From Leeuwenhoekiella polynyae (lineage in GTDB: Bacteria; Bacteroidota; Bacteroidia; Flavobacteriales; Flavobacteriaceae): a DNA stretch of 64,000 nt. The notes under the pieces are model-generated. The model made no database searches, had not been told where the DNA came from, and worked only from the letters and a program-made list of their open reading frames with translations. This document shows positions 55,425 to 63,488 of the stretch, in pieces. The stretch covers positions 62,001-126,000 of the forward strand of contig NZ_QOVK01000011.1 of assembly GCF_004104075.1 (NCBI RefSeq), written 5' to 3'. The number at the start of each line of letters is the position of its first letter. Positions within the stretch are counted from its first letter, which is position 1. A program made the translations under genes and the position numbers.

Positions 55425-56846
55425 ATGGCTTCTCAGGATCAGGAACATTTTAGAGACAGTATAGGTACGATCAACGAGTCGGGTAAACGCGCGTGGGTCT
55501 ATCCTAAAAAACCGGTGGGTAAATTCTACGACTACCGCAAACTGGTGAGCTATGTCCTGTTGCTCTTTTTAGTTGCCGCTCCGTTTGTTCACATCAACGG
55601 CAATCAGTTCCTGATGTTCAACGTGCTGGAGCGGCGCTTCAACATTTTTGGATTTCCGTTCTGGCCGCAGGACTTCCACCTCTTTGTAATCATTATGATA
55701 ACCGGGGTCGTGTTTATCGTCCTGTTTACGGTTGCCTTTGGCCGCATCTTTTGCGGGTGGATTTGTCCCCAGACCATTTTTATGGAGATGGTCTTCCGCA
55801 GGATCGAGTACTGGATTGACGGCGATCGGGGGAAACAAATACGCCTCGACAACATGCCGTGGAATGCCGAAAAAATACGTAAACGCCTGCTTAAATGGTC
55901 GGTCTTCTTTGTGATCTCGTTTCTCATTGCCAACGTGTTTCTGGCCTATCTCATCGGTAGCGACCGCCTGCTGCAGTATATCGTAGACGGACCTGCAAAT
56001 CACAGCAGTACCCTGATCTCCCTGTTGATTTTTACGGCAGTGTTCTATTTTGTATTTGCGTGGTTTCGCGAGCAGGTATGCATCATCGTTTGCCCCTATG
56101 GCCGGTTACAGGGCGTACTGCTCGACACCAAGTCTATCGTGGTTGCCTACGATTACAAACGCGGAGAAAAAGAAGCCGGCAGGGCCAAATTTAAAAAGAA
56201 CGAAGACCGTGAAGCTACCGGCAAGGGCGATTGTATTGACTGTTTTCAGTGTGTGAACGTATGCCCTACGGGGATAGACATCCGCAACGGTACCCAGCTG
56301 GAGTGTGTGAACTGTACCGCCTGTATCGATGCCTGTAACCAGATGATGGAAGCGGTAAATCTGCCTAAAGATCTTATCCGGTATGCCAGTGAAGAACACA
56401 TTGAAAAGAAGACGAAGTTTGAGTTTACACCCCGTCTTAAAGGCTATACCGCCGTGTTGATTATTCTCATTGGGGTGCTGAGCGGAATGCTGTTTTTACG
56501 AAATGATGTAGAAGCCACTGTGCTGCGCTTACCGGGACAATTGTATGAGCATAAGGCCGATGACCTCATCAGCAATGTGTACACCTTTAAACTCATCAAT
56601 AAAACCACAAAGGAGATTGAAAACGTGCACTTTGAATTGATTTCGCACAGCGGAAGCATTCGCGTGGTCTCTCAGGAGACGCTCAACGTTCCGGCTCAGG
56701 GACTTGCGGAAGGCACGCTTTTTATCGAGATCAACCCCTACACGCTTGAAGGCGAAAAGGAAAAACTAAAAATTGGAGTCTATAGTGGTGCGCGTCTTAT
56801 AGAGACCACCAGTACCATCTTTTTGGGCCCCAGAAGCTATAATTAA
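55425..56846 (+). CDS. ccoG: cbb3 oxidase accessory protein CcoG
   Basis: The 473-residue membrane protein has helices at about 40-58, 86-106, 158-178 and 198-214. Two ferredoxin-type clusters follow (C270, C273, C276, C280 and C294, C297, C300, C304), then another helix (about 332-350) and a periplasmic Ig-like C-terminal domain. Two further membrane cysteine pairs (CGWIC, CIIVC) are typical. CcoG is a Cu(II) reductase-like factor for oxidase assembly. Confidence 0.94.
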   Translation: MASQDQEHFRDSIGTINESGKRAWVYPKKPVGKFYDYRKLVSYVLLLFLVAAPFVHINGNQFLMFNVLERRFNIFGFPFWPQDFHLFVIIMITGVVFIVLFTVAFGRIFCGWICPQTIFMEMVFRRIEYWIDGDRGKQIRLDNMPWNAEKIRKRLLKWSVFFVISFLIANVFLAYLIGSDRLLQYIVDGPANHSSTLISLLIFTAVFYFVFAWFREQVCIIVCPYGRLQGVLLDTKSIVVAYDYKRGEKEAGRAKFKKNEDREATGKGDCIDCFQCVNVCPTGIDIRNGTQLECVNCTACIDACNQMMEAVNLPKDLIRYASEEHIEKKTKFEFTPRLKGYTAVLIILIGVLSGMLFLRNDVEATVLRLPGQLYEHKADDLISNVYTFKLINKTTKEIENVHFELISHSGSIRVVSQETLNVPAQGLAEGTLFIEINPYTLEGEKEKLKIGVYSGARLIETTSTIFLGPRSYN

Positions 56847-56853
56847 TACGACT

Positions 56854-57003
56854 ATGGAAACTACAAAAAAACACAACTGTTGCCTGGGCTGCCAAAACGG
56901 AAAGCCGGGTCAAAATCAACATTGCAACGTACGTCTGCTTAAAGAAGAACAAAAACAAAAGAAAGCTTTAAGTCAGGAAGAACTGGCTAAAAAGTATGCC
57001 TGA
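56854..57003 (+). CDS. Small cysteine-rich protein, 49 residues, unknown function
   Basis: ATG 56854 opens a 49-residue frame starting METTKKHNCCLGCQNGKPGQ. Four cysteines (C9, C10, C13, C24) sit in the first half; the second half is a charged helix rich in Lys, Glu and Gln. No signal peptide or membrane segment is visible. It starts 7 bp after ccoG and precedes ccoH in the same direction, so it is likely part of the oxidase transcript. A metal-carrier or assembly role is possible, but I do not recognise the family. Confidence 0.65.
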   Translation: METTKKHNCCLGCQNGKPGQNQHCNVRLLKEEQKQKKALSQEELAKKYA

Positions 57004-57195
57004 TCCTGGCGGGGACGATTTTTAACGAACTAGAAGAGGTCGAAAAAGTAACCTTAAGGTGTCTAACTGCCCCGATGTTCCGGGGGTCGAAGTTCTCAAT
57101 AGACGGATAGCCAAATAGTCTTCGACAGGCTCAGACTGACAATCTAATGTAATATGATTTTGGCGACAGAATTAATTATTTAAAATACTGAAACT
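57004..57195. repeat. Spacer with REP-like fragments between the small gene and ccoH
   Basis: This 192-bp gap includes CCCCGATGTTCCGGGG (57069-57084) with self-complementary ends and a TCTTCGACAGGCTCAGACTG segment (about 57119-57138) of a type widespread between flavobacterial genes. No coding frame is evident. Confidence 0.5.
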
Positions 57196-57642
57196 ATGAA
57201 ATTCAATTGGGGAACCGGACTCGTCATAGGGATGGTAGGCTTTATGAGCTTTATCATGTACTTTGTGATTACCATGTCAACAGACCAGAAGTACAGCTAC
57301 GACCTGGTCATCGAAGATTATTACAAGCACGAGATGAATCTGCAGGCGGCCATTGACGCCTCAGCAAACAGCAGTAAGCTTGAAACACCGGTAACCGGTA
57401 TCAAAACCGAAGCAGGTTACCTCATCGCATTTCCTAAAAATCTAGATCCTAAAGCCATTACCGGCACAGTGTTCCTGTATAGACCGTCTGCCCGGCAACT
57501 TGATTTTGACATGCCCATACGCCTGTCATCTTCTAATTTGCTCATACCTGACAAACGCCTGGTAGGCGGTCGCTGGAACATTACCATAACCTGGGAATAC
57601 GCCGGTAAAAAATACCGCTTTGAGGATGAAATAACCTATTGA
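57196..57642 (+). CDS. ccoH: cbb3 oxidase assembly protein CcoH/FixH
   Basis: The 148-residue protein has one membrane helix (about 7-27, with GTGLVIGMVGFMSFIMYFV) and a periplasmic beta-sandwich of about 120 residues, with YYKHEMNLQAAIDA and GGRWNITITWEYAGK. Length and layout match FixH, which binds the oxidase during assembly. It is 2 bp before the SafE-like gene. Confidence 0.9.
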   Translation: MKFNWGTGLVIGMVGFMSFIMYFVITMSTDQKYSYDLVIEDYYKHEMNLQAAIDASANSSKLETPVTGIKTEAGYLIAFPKNLDPKAITGTVFLYRPSARQLDFDMPIRLSSSNLLIPDKRLVGGRWNITITWEYAGKKYRFEDEITY

Positions 57643-57644
57643 TC

Positions 57645-58352
57645 ATGATTGCAACGGCATTACTTTTTGGGCTTTTGGGCAGTTTGCACTGTGTGGGGAT
57701 GTGCGGGCCTATCGCATTTTTAATGCCGGTAGATCACCACAATCCGTTTAAAAAGTTTCTGCAGATACTCAGCTACCACAGCGGGAGGCTACTCACTTAT
57801 GCACTCATCGGTTTTCTGTTTGGAGCCGTGGGAGAACGCCTCAATCTGTTTGGGCTGCAACAACAACTCTCTATTGCCGTGGGGGTCTTGATGATTAGCG
57901 CAGTAGTGATCCCTACCCGCATCTTTAACCGCTATAACCTGTCAAAACCGGCTTATAAACTGGTGGGGCGTATCAAATCGGCATTGGGACAACAGCTCAA
58001 GAACAAACGCAAAAGCACCTTTTTTACGCTGGGCCTATTAAACGGCTTGTTGCCCTGTGGGCTGGTATATATGGCGGTGTTTGGTGCCCTGGGTACCGGC
58101 GGTGCATTTAACGGGAGTCTGTATATGCTGCTCTTTGGTTTAGGCACCCTACCCTTAATGACCTCAGCGATTTATCTGGGGAATTTTTTAAAAGGTAAAG
58201 CCAAAAGACGCATTGTCAAACTCATTCCGGTACTGGTGATCCTGATGGGTTGCCTGTTTATCCTCCGTGGCCTCGGATTGGGTATTCCCTATGTTTCCCC
58301 CTCCGAAAAAGTAACGGTTGCACAGGTGGAGGCGAGGCATAGTTGTCATTGA
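57645..58352 (+). CDS. SafE/DsbD-like membrane protein of the cbb3 cluster
   Basis: ATG 57645 (MIATALLFGLLGSLHC) is preferred to a TTG two codons earlier. The 235-residue protein has about six membrane helices, HCVGMCGP near the start and NGLLPCGLVYMA in the second half. These paired Cys/Pro motifs mark the TauE/SafE-type family that accompanies cbb3 genes and is thought to handle copper or thiol transfer. The last gene of the run, it ends with His/Cys residues (RHSCH). Confidence 0.85.
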   Translation: MIATALLFGLLGSLHCVGMCGPIAFLMPVDHHNPFKKFLQILSYHSGRLLTYALIGFLFGAVGERLNLFGLQQQLSIAVGVLMISAVVIPTRIFNRYNLSKPAYKLVGRIKSALGQQLKNKRKSTFFTLGLLNGLLPCGLVYMAVFGALGTGGAFNGSLYMLLFGLGTLPLMTSAIYLGNFLKGKAKRRIVKLIPVLVILMGCLFILRGLGLGIPYVSPSEKVTVAQVEARHSCH

Positions 58353-59250
58353 AAAAGTTTATTATTGATCTTATTGAGGAAGCTTCTAACCTTAGTTTGA
58401 ATACTACTTACTTCAGATTGTGTTCATTTATTTTCTTTAGCTCGCTATTGTTTAGTGGTTTTGGAGCTTGTGAATCTCTTAAAGTCGATTTGATTATTAT
58501 AGTTGCTATAGCATGCTATGTTCATTTTCTTTAGCTCGTAATCGTTTATTGGTTTTGGAACTCGTGAATCTCCTAACGTCGATTTGCTTCTCCAAAGAAA
58601 ACGAACCAAAAGAAAAGAGCCCCTCGCTTAGGAATTTTTCGCTCGATGATCGAGATCATAACTTTTTGAACCGGTCTTGAATCCTAGATTTAGTCCTTTG
58701 GTATAGAGCACTCGCTTTACAAAGCCGTTTTACGGGCGAAAACCGCCTTGTCAGCTCCGCGTCGCTAATCAGGTTTTACTAATAGTAATTCTTACTTGAA
58801 GTAAAGTAGTCCATTCTAAAGCCTACGCGCCACCTGGCTCATTCGCTAAAAAGGTCTACCAGACCTTTTCTTAACGCTCTGCCCTTACGGCTATTCTGAA
58901 CCGAGGGAGTGCTTAAGAATGATATTCTTAGCTCCTATTTTAGAGACAGCCTACAAGAAAATATCGTAAAATTTGAAGTGAGCGCAGCGTCGCAGGCGGT
59001 TCTGTTTGGGGCCGCGGTAGCGGTCGAGTTAAGCGCATGCAGCGCTGCGAACGATAAATATAGATATCTTCTTGAGAGCCTTGATCTTTTGTTTCTTTTG
59101 CATCAAGGCAAAAGAAAAGAAATACTAATTGAAGTGATATTTCATACAATTTGTTTCTTTTTTTTCTATAGCTCCAACTGTTCGCGCGCGATTGCATCGC
59201 GTGCATACCTAATTCAATTTTTCTTCCAGCAGCCTTTTGTCGGTGCCGAA
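58353..59250. repeat. Repeat-rich non-coding region
   Basis: About 0.9 kb with no convincing gene. An imperfect direct repeat of about 70 bp occurs at 58421-58492 and 58519-58586 (core TTTCTTTAGCTCG, then TTTTGGA, GTGAATCTC and GTCGATTT). A perfect hairpin AAAAGGTCT/AGACCTTTT lies at 58849-58869. Purine-rich AAAGAAAACGAACC (about 58597) and pyrimidine-rich TCTTTTGTTTCTTTTGC (about 59085) stretches are roughly complementary and bracket the middle part. Short open frames here do not look like proteins. Confidence 0.65.
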
Positions 59251-59296
59251 AAAACCTGTCTCAAACACTGAATAATCAGCATTCAAGACAGGTTTT
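59251..59296 (-). terminator. Rho-independent terminator of hemN
   Basis: An 11-bp perfect stem AAAACCTGTCT/AGACAGGTTTT with an inner CTGA/TCAG helix ends in six T residues on the minus strand, 31 bp past the stop of hemN. Confidence 0.88.
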
Positions 59297-59326
59297 ACCA
59301 ACTAAAATCAAATGAAACGTAATCTT

Positions 59327-60691
59327 CTAAACCGTCATGGAAAACAGTTTAGTTTCCGGTTTGTTACGCTGCAAACGCAGGTCAAAAGGCAAACAGATAT
59401 TGCGTACAAAAGGCTTTCCTTTTTCAGTTACGCGAAGTGCTTTAGTTTCAAAAACCAGCAATCCGTCTGCTTCCAGTTCTTTCAGCTTGATCAGCACTTC
59501 TGGTAACTCCTCAAAGTACAATGCAGGTTCGTTCCAGCTTGTCTTAAAGTGACACATCAGATTCAGGATATGTTGACGGATTTTCAAATCTTCATCGGTT
59601 AGAATATGTCCTCTAAAAACGGGGAGTATGTTATTTTCAAGCAGGTGATAGTATTCAGAGAGTCCTTTTACATTTTGTGCAAAGCTGTACCAGCTGTCAC
59701 TGATGGCAGAAACACCCAGCCCCAGCATTACCTGGGTTTTAGAAGCATTATAGCCCATAAAATTACGGTGAATGCGTTCTTCTTGTTGGGCGTGATACAG
59801 ATCATCAGTAGGCAAAGCAAAATGATCCATTCCGATCTCCACATAACCGGCTTCGAGCAGCAATTGCTTACCAGTCTCATACTGTTCGCGTTTTTCTTCC
59901 GCCGTAGGTAAATTGGCGGCATCATAACCGCGTTGCCCGTTACCTTTAATCCACGGCACGTGCGCATAGCTGTAAAACGCAATACGGTCTGGAAACAACT
60001 GTATGGTCTTTTCTATGGTGTTTTTAACACAATCCAGCGTTTGAAAAGGGAGTCCATAAATAATATCGTGCCCCACTGAGGTATATCCCGCTTGTCGCGC
60101 CTGATCGGTTGCGCGCTGCACATGGGCAAAGGGCTGAATACGGTTGATGGCTTTTTGTACGGTTTCGTTATAATCCTGTACTCCATAACATACCCGTGTA
60201 AAACCAAACGATTCCAACGTTTCTAAATGCTCTAGCGTGGTATTATTGGGATGGCCTTCAAAACTCATCTCACAAGCTGCAGCTTTATCCGCTACTTTAA
60301 AAATACCCGTCATGAGCGTGGCCAGATTTGCTTCTGAAAAAAAGGTAGGCGTACCTCCTCCTAAATGTATTTGTTGTATCACCGGGCGTTCTCCTACTAA
60401 ATCCCGGTACAAGGTGAGTTCTTTCAATACGGCTTTAATATAAGGCGTTTCGAGACTGTGGTTTTTGGTAATTCGTTTGGTACAGCCGCAAAAGGTGCAC
60501 ATCGATTCACAAAAGGGTAAATGTATATACAGACTGATCCCTTCTTTTTTATTACTTGCTGAAAAGCTTTTTTTAAAGGTCTCTTTCCAGTCTTTAAGGC
60601 TGAAGTTCTCATTGTCCCAATACGGTACCGTTGGGTAGCTGGTGTATCGGGGACCGGGAACATTGTATTTGGTTATTAATGGATTACGCAT
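59327..60691 (-). CDS. hemN: Oxygen-independent coproporphyrinogen III oxidase
   Basis: ATG 60691 (MRNPLITKYNVPGPRYTSYP) is the likely start; an upstream ATG adds five residues. The radical-SAM cluster motif is C61-x3-C65-x2-C68 followed by C70, and QIHLGGGTPTF and VGHDIIYGLPFQT complete the SAM-binding face. The 454-residue length matches HemN, which converts coproporphyrinogen III to protoporphyrinogen IX without oxygen. It would supply heme for the cbb3 oxidase when oxygen is low. It lies downstream of a small membrane-protein gene but behind a hairpin (60711-60746). Confidence 0.94.
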   Translation of the reverse strand: MRNPLITKYNVPGPRYTSYPTVPYWDNENFSLKDWKETFKKSFSASNKKEGISLYIHLPFCESMCTFCGCTKRITKNHSLETPYIKAVLKELTLYRDLVGERPVIQQIHLGGGTPTFFSEANLATLMTGIFKVADKAAACEMSFEGHPNNTTLEHLETLESFGFTRVCYGVQDYNETVQKAINRIQPFAHVQRATDQARQAGYTSVGHDIIYGLPFQTLDCVKNTIEKTIQLFPDRIAFYSYAHVPWIKGNGQRGYDAANLPTAEEKREQYETGKQLLLEAGYVEIGMDHFALPTDDLYHAQQEERIHRNFMGYNASKTQVMLGLGVSAISDSWYSFAQNVKGLSEYYHLLENNILPVFRGHILTDEDLKIRQHILNLMCHFKTSWNEPALYFEELPEVLIKLKELEADGLLVFETKALRVTEKGKPFVRNICLPFDLRLQRNKPETKLFSMTV

Positions 60692-60710
60692 AACTCGAAT
60701 AATCAAAAAT

Positions 60711-60746
60711 AGCTTCCGGAGACCTGTTTTCAGATATCCGGAAGCT
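60711..60746 (-). terminator. Hairpin between the small membrane gene and hemN
   Basis: A perfect 10-bp stem AGCTTCCGGA/TCCGGAAGCT is followed by ATTTTTGATT on the minus strand. It probably ends the transcript of the upstream small gene, at least partly, so hemN may need read-through or its own promoter. Confidence 0.8.
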
Positions 60747-60804
60747 CGGTTAAAAAAAATTGAATAAACTGATCCTTAAAAGAGCTTCGTTGCTCTCACC
60801 CCTG

Positions 60805-61089
60805 TTAAAGAATCAATCCTCCAATAATTATCAACACATTAACTACAGTACTTATGACTAAAAGTTTAAAGATCAATCCGGGTTTTTGCACCGTAAGGAT
60901 CGAAGCATTGTGTAAACTGCAAAAAACGACGCTAAGCATCACAAAAAACATGTGTACCATATGATGCCCGTGCATCAATGTAGTCATCACAGCTACCGAA
61001 CCTAAGCAGGTGCTTAGAATAATTCCTATTGCAGAATACCCAATGATGTTATGGGTAAAATCGTTTTGAAGTTTTGAAAAAGTGGTCAT
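60805..61089 (-). CDS. Small His/Met-rich membrane protein, 94 residues
   Basis: The 94-residue protein has about three membrane helices (about 15-37, 45-60, 70-92). Between or within the first two lies MHGHHMVHM (39-47), with H40, H42, H43, H46 and three methionines, a possible copper or heme ligand set. I do not recognise a named family. Its promoter region carries an FNR-like dyad nearly identical to that of ccoI, which suggests a role in micro-oxic respiration. Confidence 0.7.
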   Translation of the reverse strand: MTTFSKLQNDFTHNIIGYSAIGIILSTCLGSVAVMTTLMHGHHMVHMFFVMLSVVFCSLHNASILTVQKPGLIFKLLVISTVVNVLIIIGGLIL

Positions 61090-61154
61090 ACCTGAAAAAT
61101 TTAATAGTTATCAAATTACCCGGTAAAAGTACCAGACCTCTTCAGCCTATTTTA

Positions 61155-61166
61155 TGACTTTTGTCA
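61155..61166. promoter_or_regulatory. FNR-like dyad before the small membrane protein
   Basis: TGACTTTTGTCA is the same dyad as at 49255, in opposite orientation relative to the plus strand, so both read the same way toward their genes. It is centred 71 bp before the ATG at 61089. The GH43 operon on the plus strand starts about 200 bp away and could also be affected. Confidence 0.72.
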
Positions 61167-61362
61167 GTTCACCCTTTTTTCTTCAGAAAATTTAATCTCA
61201 AAGTTCATCAAATCGTCTCATTGTGCCCGTTTGCCAGAAAAATCAGGTATTTTGAAACAATCTATTGCAAGAATGAGCCAAGCCAATACCTCCAATACTC
61301 CGTATTTTCTGAATTTCGTCACGATAACGTTTTCGGCTAGTTGCCGGTTGTACTTAATGCTT

Positions 61363-62394
61363 ATGAAATACTCCATCAGTCACACCATTGTGATCCTGTT
61401 CCTCTTCCTTTCGTGGGGAAATCAGGCGCAAACTTTTCAGAATCCCTTATTAGATTCCGGGGCAGATCCGTTTAGCGTTTATGTAGATGGCTATTACTAC
61501 TACACCCATACGACGGGCAACGGTGTGGTGCTTTGGAAAACCAAAAATCTTGCAAACCTTAGGGATGCAGCTTCTAAAACCATCTGGACCCCTCCTGCAA
61601 ATACGATGTATAGCAAAGATATATGGGCGCCTGAGATTCATTATATAGACCATAAATGGTATGTATATGTGGCTGCAGATGACGGCACTAATGAAAACCA
61701 CCGCATGTATGTATTGGAGAATACTACTGCAGACCCTTTAAATGATCACTGGGAATTTAAAGGTAAACTCGCAGCACCTTCAGACAAATGGGCGATAGAC
61801 GGCAACGTGTATACGTATAAGGGCCAACTCTATATGGCTTGGTCAGGTTGGGAAGGAGCTACGAACGGGCAGCAGGATATTTTTATCGCAAAGATGAGCG
61901 ATCCGCTTACTATTTCAGGAAAACGGATTAAGATCAGTTCGCCTACCTACCCCTGGGAATTGAACGGAGATCTGGGTACTGCCGGTAATCCCGCGCATGT
62001 AAGTGTAAATGAAGGACCGCAGTTTTTAGAGCACGACGGGAACCTGTTTATTGTGTTTTCGGCGAGTGGCTGCTGGACCGATCACTATGCATTGGGGCTG
62101 TTGAGCCTCACAGGAAACGATCCTATGGATGCCGCTGCCTGGAGCAAAAAAGAAGCACCCCTATTTAAACAAACTCCAGAAAACAGCGTGTACGCCCCGG
62201 GGCACAATTCATTCTTTAAATCTCCTGACGGAAAAGAAGACTGGATCTTATACCACGCCAATTCCAACCCCGGAGAAGGCTGCGGCAACAAACGCTCCCC
62301 GCGCATGCAACGCCTGTACTGGCAGGAAGACGGCACCCCGTATATAGGTACACCCTTTCCTACTTCAGTGATACAACCGATACCCTCAAAATAA
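61363..62394 (+). CDS. GH43 arabinofuranosidase-like hydrolase
   Basis: ATG 61363 (MKYSISHTIVILFLFLSW) gives a signal peptide ending near QAQ; upstream in-frame starts lack one. The 343-residue protein is a single GH43 propeller with base D35 (GADPFSV), D146 (AIDGNVY) and acid E217 (VNEGPQF). The segments SKDIWAPEIHY and SPRMQRLYW resemble exo-acting alpha-L-arabinofuranosidases of the GH43_26 type. It is secreted. It heads an operon with a GH-A enzyme and an aldose epimerase. Confidence 0.85.
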   Translation: MKYSISHTIVILFLFLSWGNQAQTFQNPLLDSGADPFSVYVDGYYYYTHTTGNGVVLWKTKNLANLRDAASKTIWTPPANTMYSKDIWAPEIHYIDHKWYVYVAADDGTNENHRMYVLENTTADPLNDHWEFKGKLAAPSDKWAIDGNVYTYKGQLYMAWSGWEGATNGQQDIFIAKMSDPLTISGKRIKISSPTYPWELNGDLGTAGNPAHVSVNEGPQFLEHDGNLFIVFSASGCWTDHYALGLLSLTGNDPMDAAAWSKKEAPLFKQTPENSVYAPGHNSFFKSPDGKEDWILYHANSNPGEGCGNKRSPRMQRLYWQEDGTPYIGTPFPTSVIQPIPSK

Positions 62395-62420
62395 TTTAAA
62401 GGACACTAACGCTATTTATT

Positions 62421-63488
62421 ATGAAAAAAACCCTCTTAATTTTTGCGCTCGCTCTTGGCTTTTTTGGCTTTAGCCAGAGCGGTGCAAATCTAGACGCTAA
62501 CAAATGGTCTAAAGAAAAGGCAAAAGCATGGTATGCTGAGCACGACTGGATCACCGGCGCTAATTTTATACCCAGCACTGCAATCAACCAACTGGAAATG
62601 TGGCAGGAAGACACCTATGACCCGGAGACTATAGACCGCGAACTGGGTTATGCTGAAGGTATTGGGTTCAATACGATGCGGGTGTATTTACACAGTCTGG
62701 CGTATAAGTCTGATAACGAAGGGTTTAAAGATCGGGTAGATGATTACCTGAGTATCGCCGACAAACACCACATCAAAACCATCTTTGTGATCTTTGATGA
62801 CGTCTGGGACGCCAATCCTAAGATCGGGAAACAACGCGAACCTAAAACAGGAACGCACAACAGTGGGTGGATGCAAGATCCCGGCTACCCGGCTTCTAAG
62901 GAGCTGGCAAACTCACCGGAACTTAAAGCCTATGTGCAGGATATTATCAAAACCTTTAAAGACGATGAGCGCGTCTTGTTCTGGGATTTGTATAATGAAC
63001 CCGGAAATAACGATAAGAACACCGAGAGTCTTCCTTTGCTGACCAACGTTTTTAAATGGGCGCGTGAGGTCAACCCGAGTCAACCGCTTTCTGTAGGTTT
63101 ATGGAGCTGGGGCTATAAGGAACTCAACACCTTTCAGGCGCAACATTCTGATATCATCACCTATCACGATTATGAAAATGCAGCTATGCACCGCCGTGTA
63201 ATTGAACTTTTAAAAACACATGACCGCCCGATGATCTGTACCGAATATATGGCGCGCACCAATGACAGCCGTTTTTCAAACACCTTACCGATGCTTGCTG
63301 AAAACAAGATCGGAGCGATCAACTGGGGACTTGTAAATGGCAAAACCAACACCATCTATGCATGGAATACGCCTATAGCTAATGGGGATGAGCCGGTAGA
63401 ATGGTTTCACGATGTGTTTAGAAAAGACGGTACTCCGTATCGTCAGGATGAGGTGGATCTCATTAAAAAATTAAATGATGCAAATTAA
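62421..63488 (+). CDS. Clan GH-A glycoside hydrolase
   Basis: The 355-residue protein has a signal peptide (to about FSQ at 19) and a TIM barrel. WDLYNEPGNN supplies the acid/base E193, and MICTEYMAR the nucleophile E275. The arrangement is that of GH5-like/GH-A enzymes often annotated as xylanases or mannanases in Bacteroidota; the exact family cannot be fixed by eye. It is 26 bp after the GH43 gene and overlaps the next gene by 11 bp. Confidence 0.8.
   Translation: MKKTLLIFALALGFFGFSQSGANLDANKWSKEKAKAWYAEHDWITGANFIPSTAINQLEMWQEDTYDPETIDRELGYAEGIGFNTMRVYLHSLAYKSDNEGFKDRVDDYLSIADKHHIKTIFVIFDDVWDANPKIGKQREPKTGTHNSGWMQDPGYPASKELANSPELKAYVQDIIKTFKDDERVLFWDLYNEPGNNDKNTESLPLLTNVFKWAREVNPSQPLSVGLWSWGYKELNTFQAQHSDIITYHDYENAAMHRRVIELLKTHDRPMICTEYMARTNDSRFSNTLPMLAENKIGAINWGLVNGKTNTIYAWNTPIANGDEPVEWFHDVFRKDGTPYRQDEVDLIKKLNDAN

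Noticed and set aside
58343-58534. 63-codon frame overlapping the end of the SafE-like gene
   Set aside because: It starts at TTG inside the preceding gene and runs into the direct-repeat region; it looks like chance coding.
58909-59271. 120-codon frame in the repeat-rich island
   Set aside because: It crosses the pyrimidine-rich repeat and hairpin region and has no protein-like pattern.
60692-60804. A second FNR-like site directly before hemN
   Set aside because: No TGAC-N4-GTCA dyad is present there; only terminator-like hairpins are seen.
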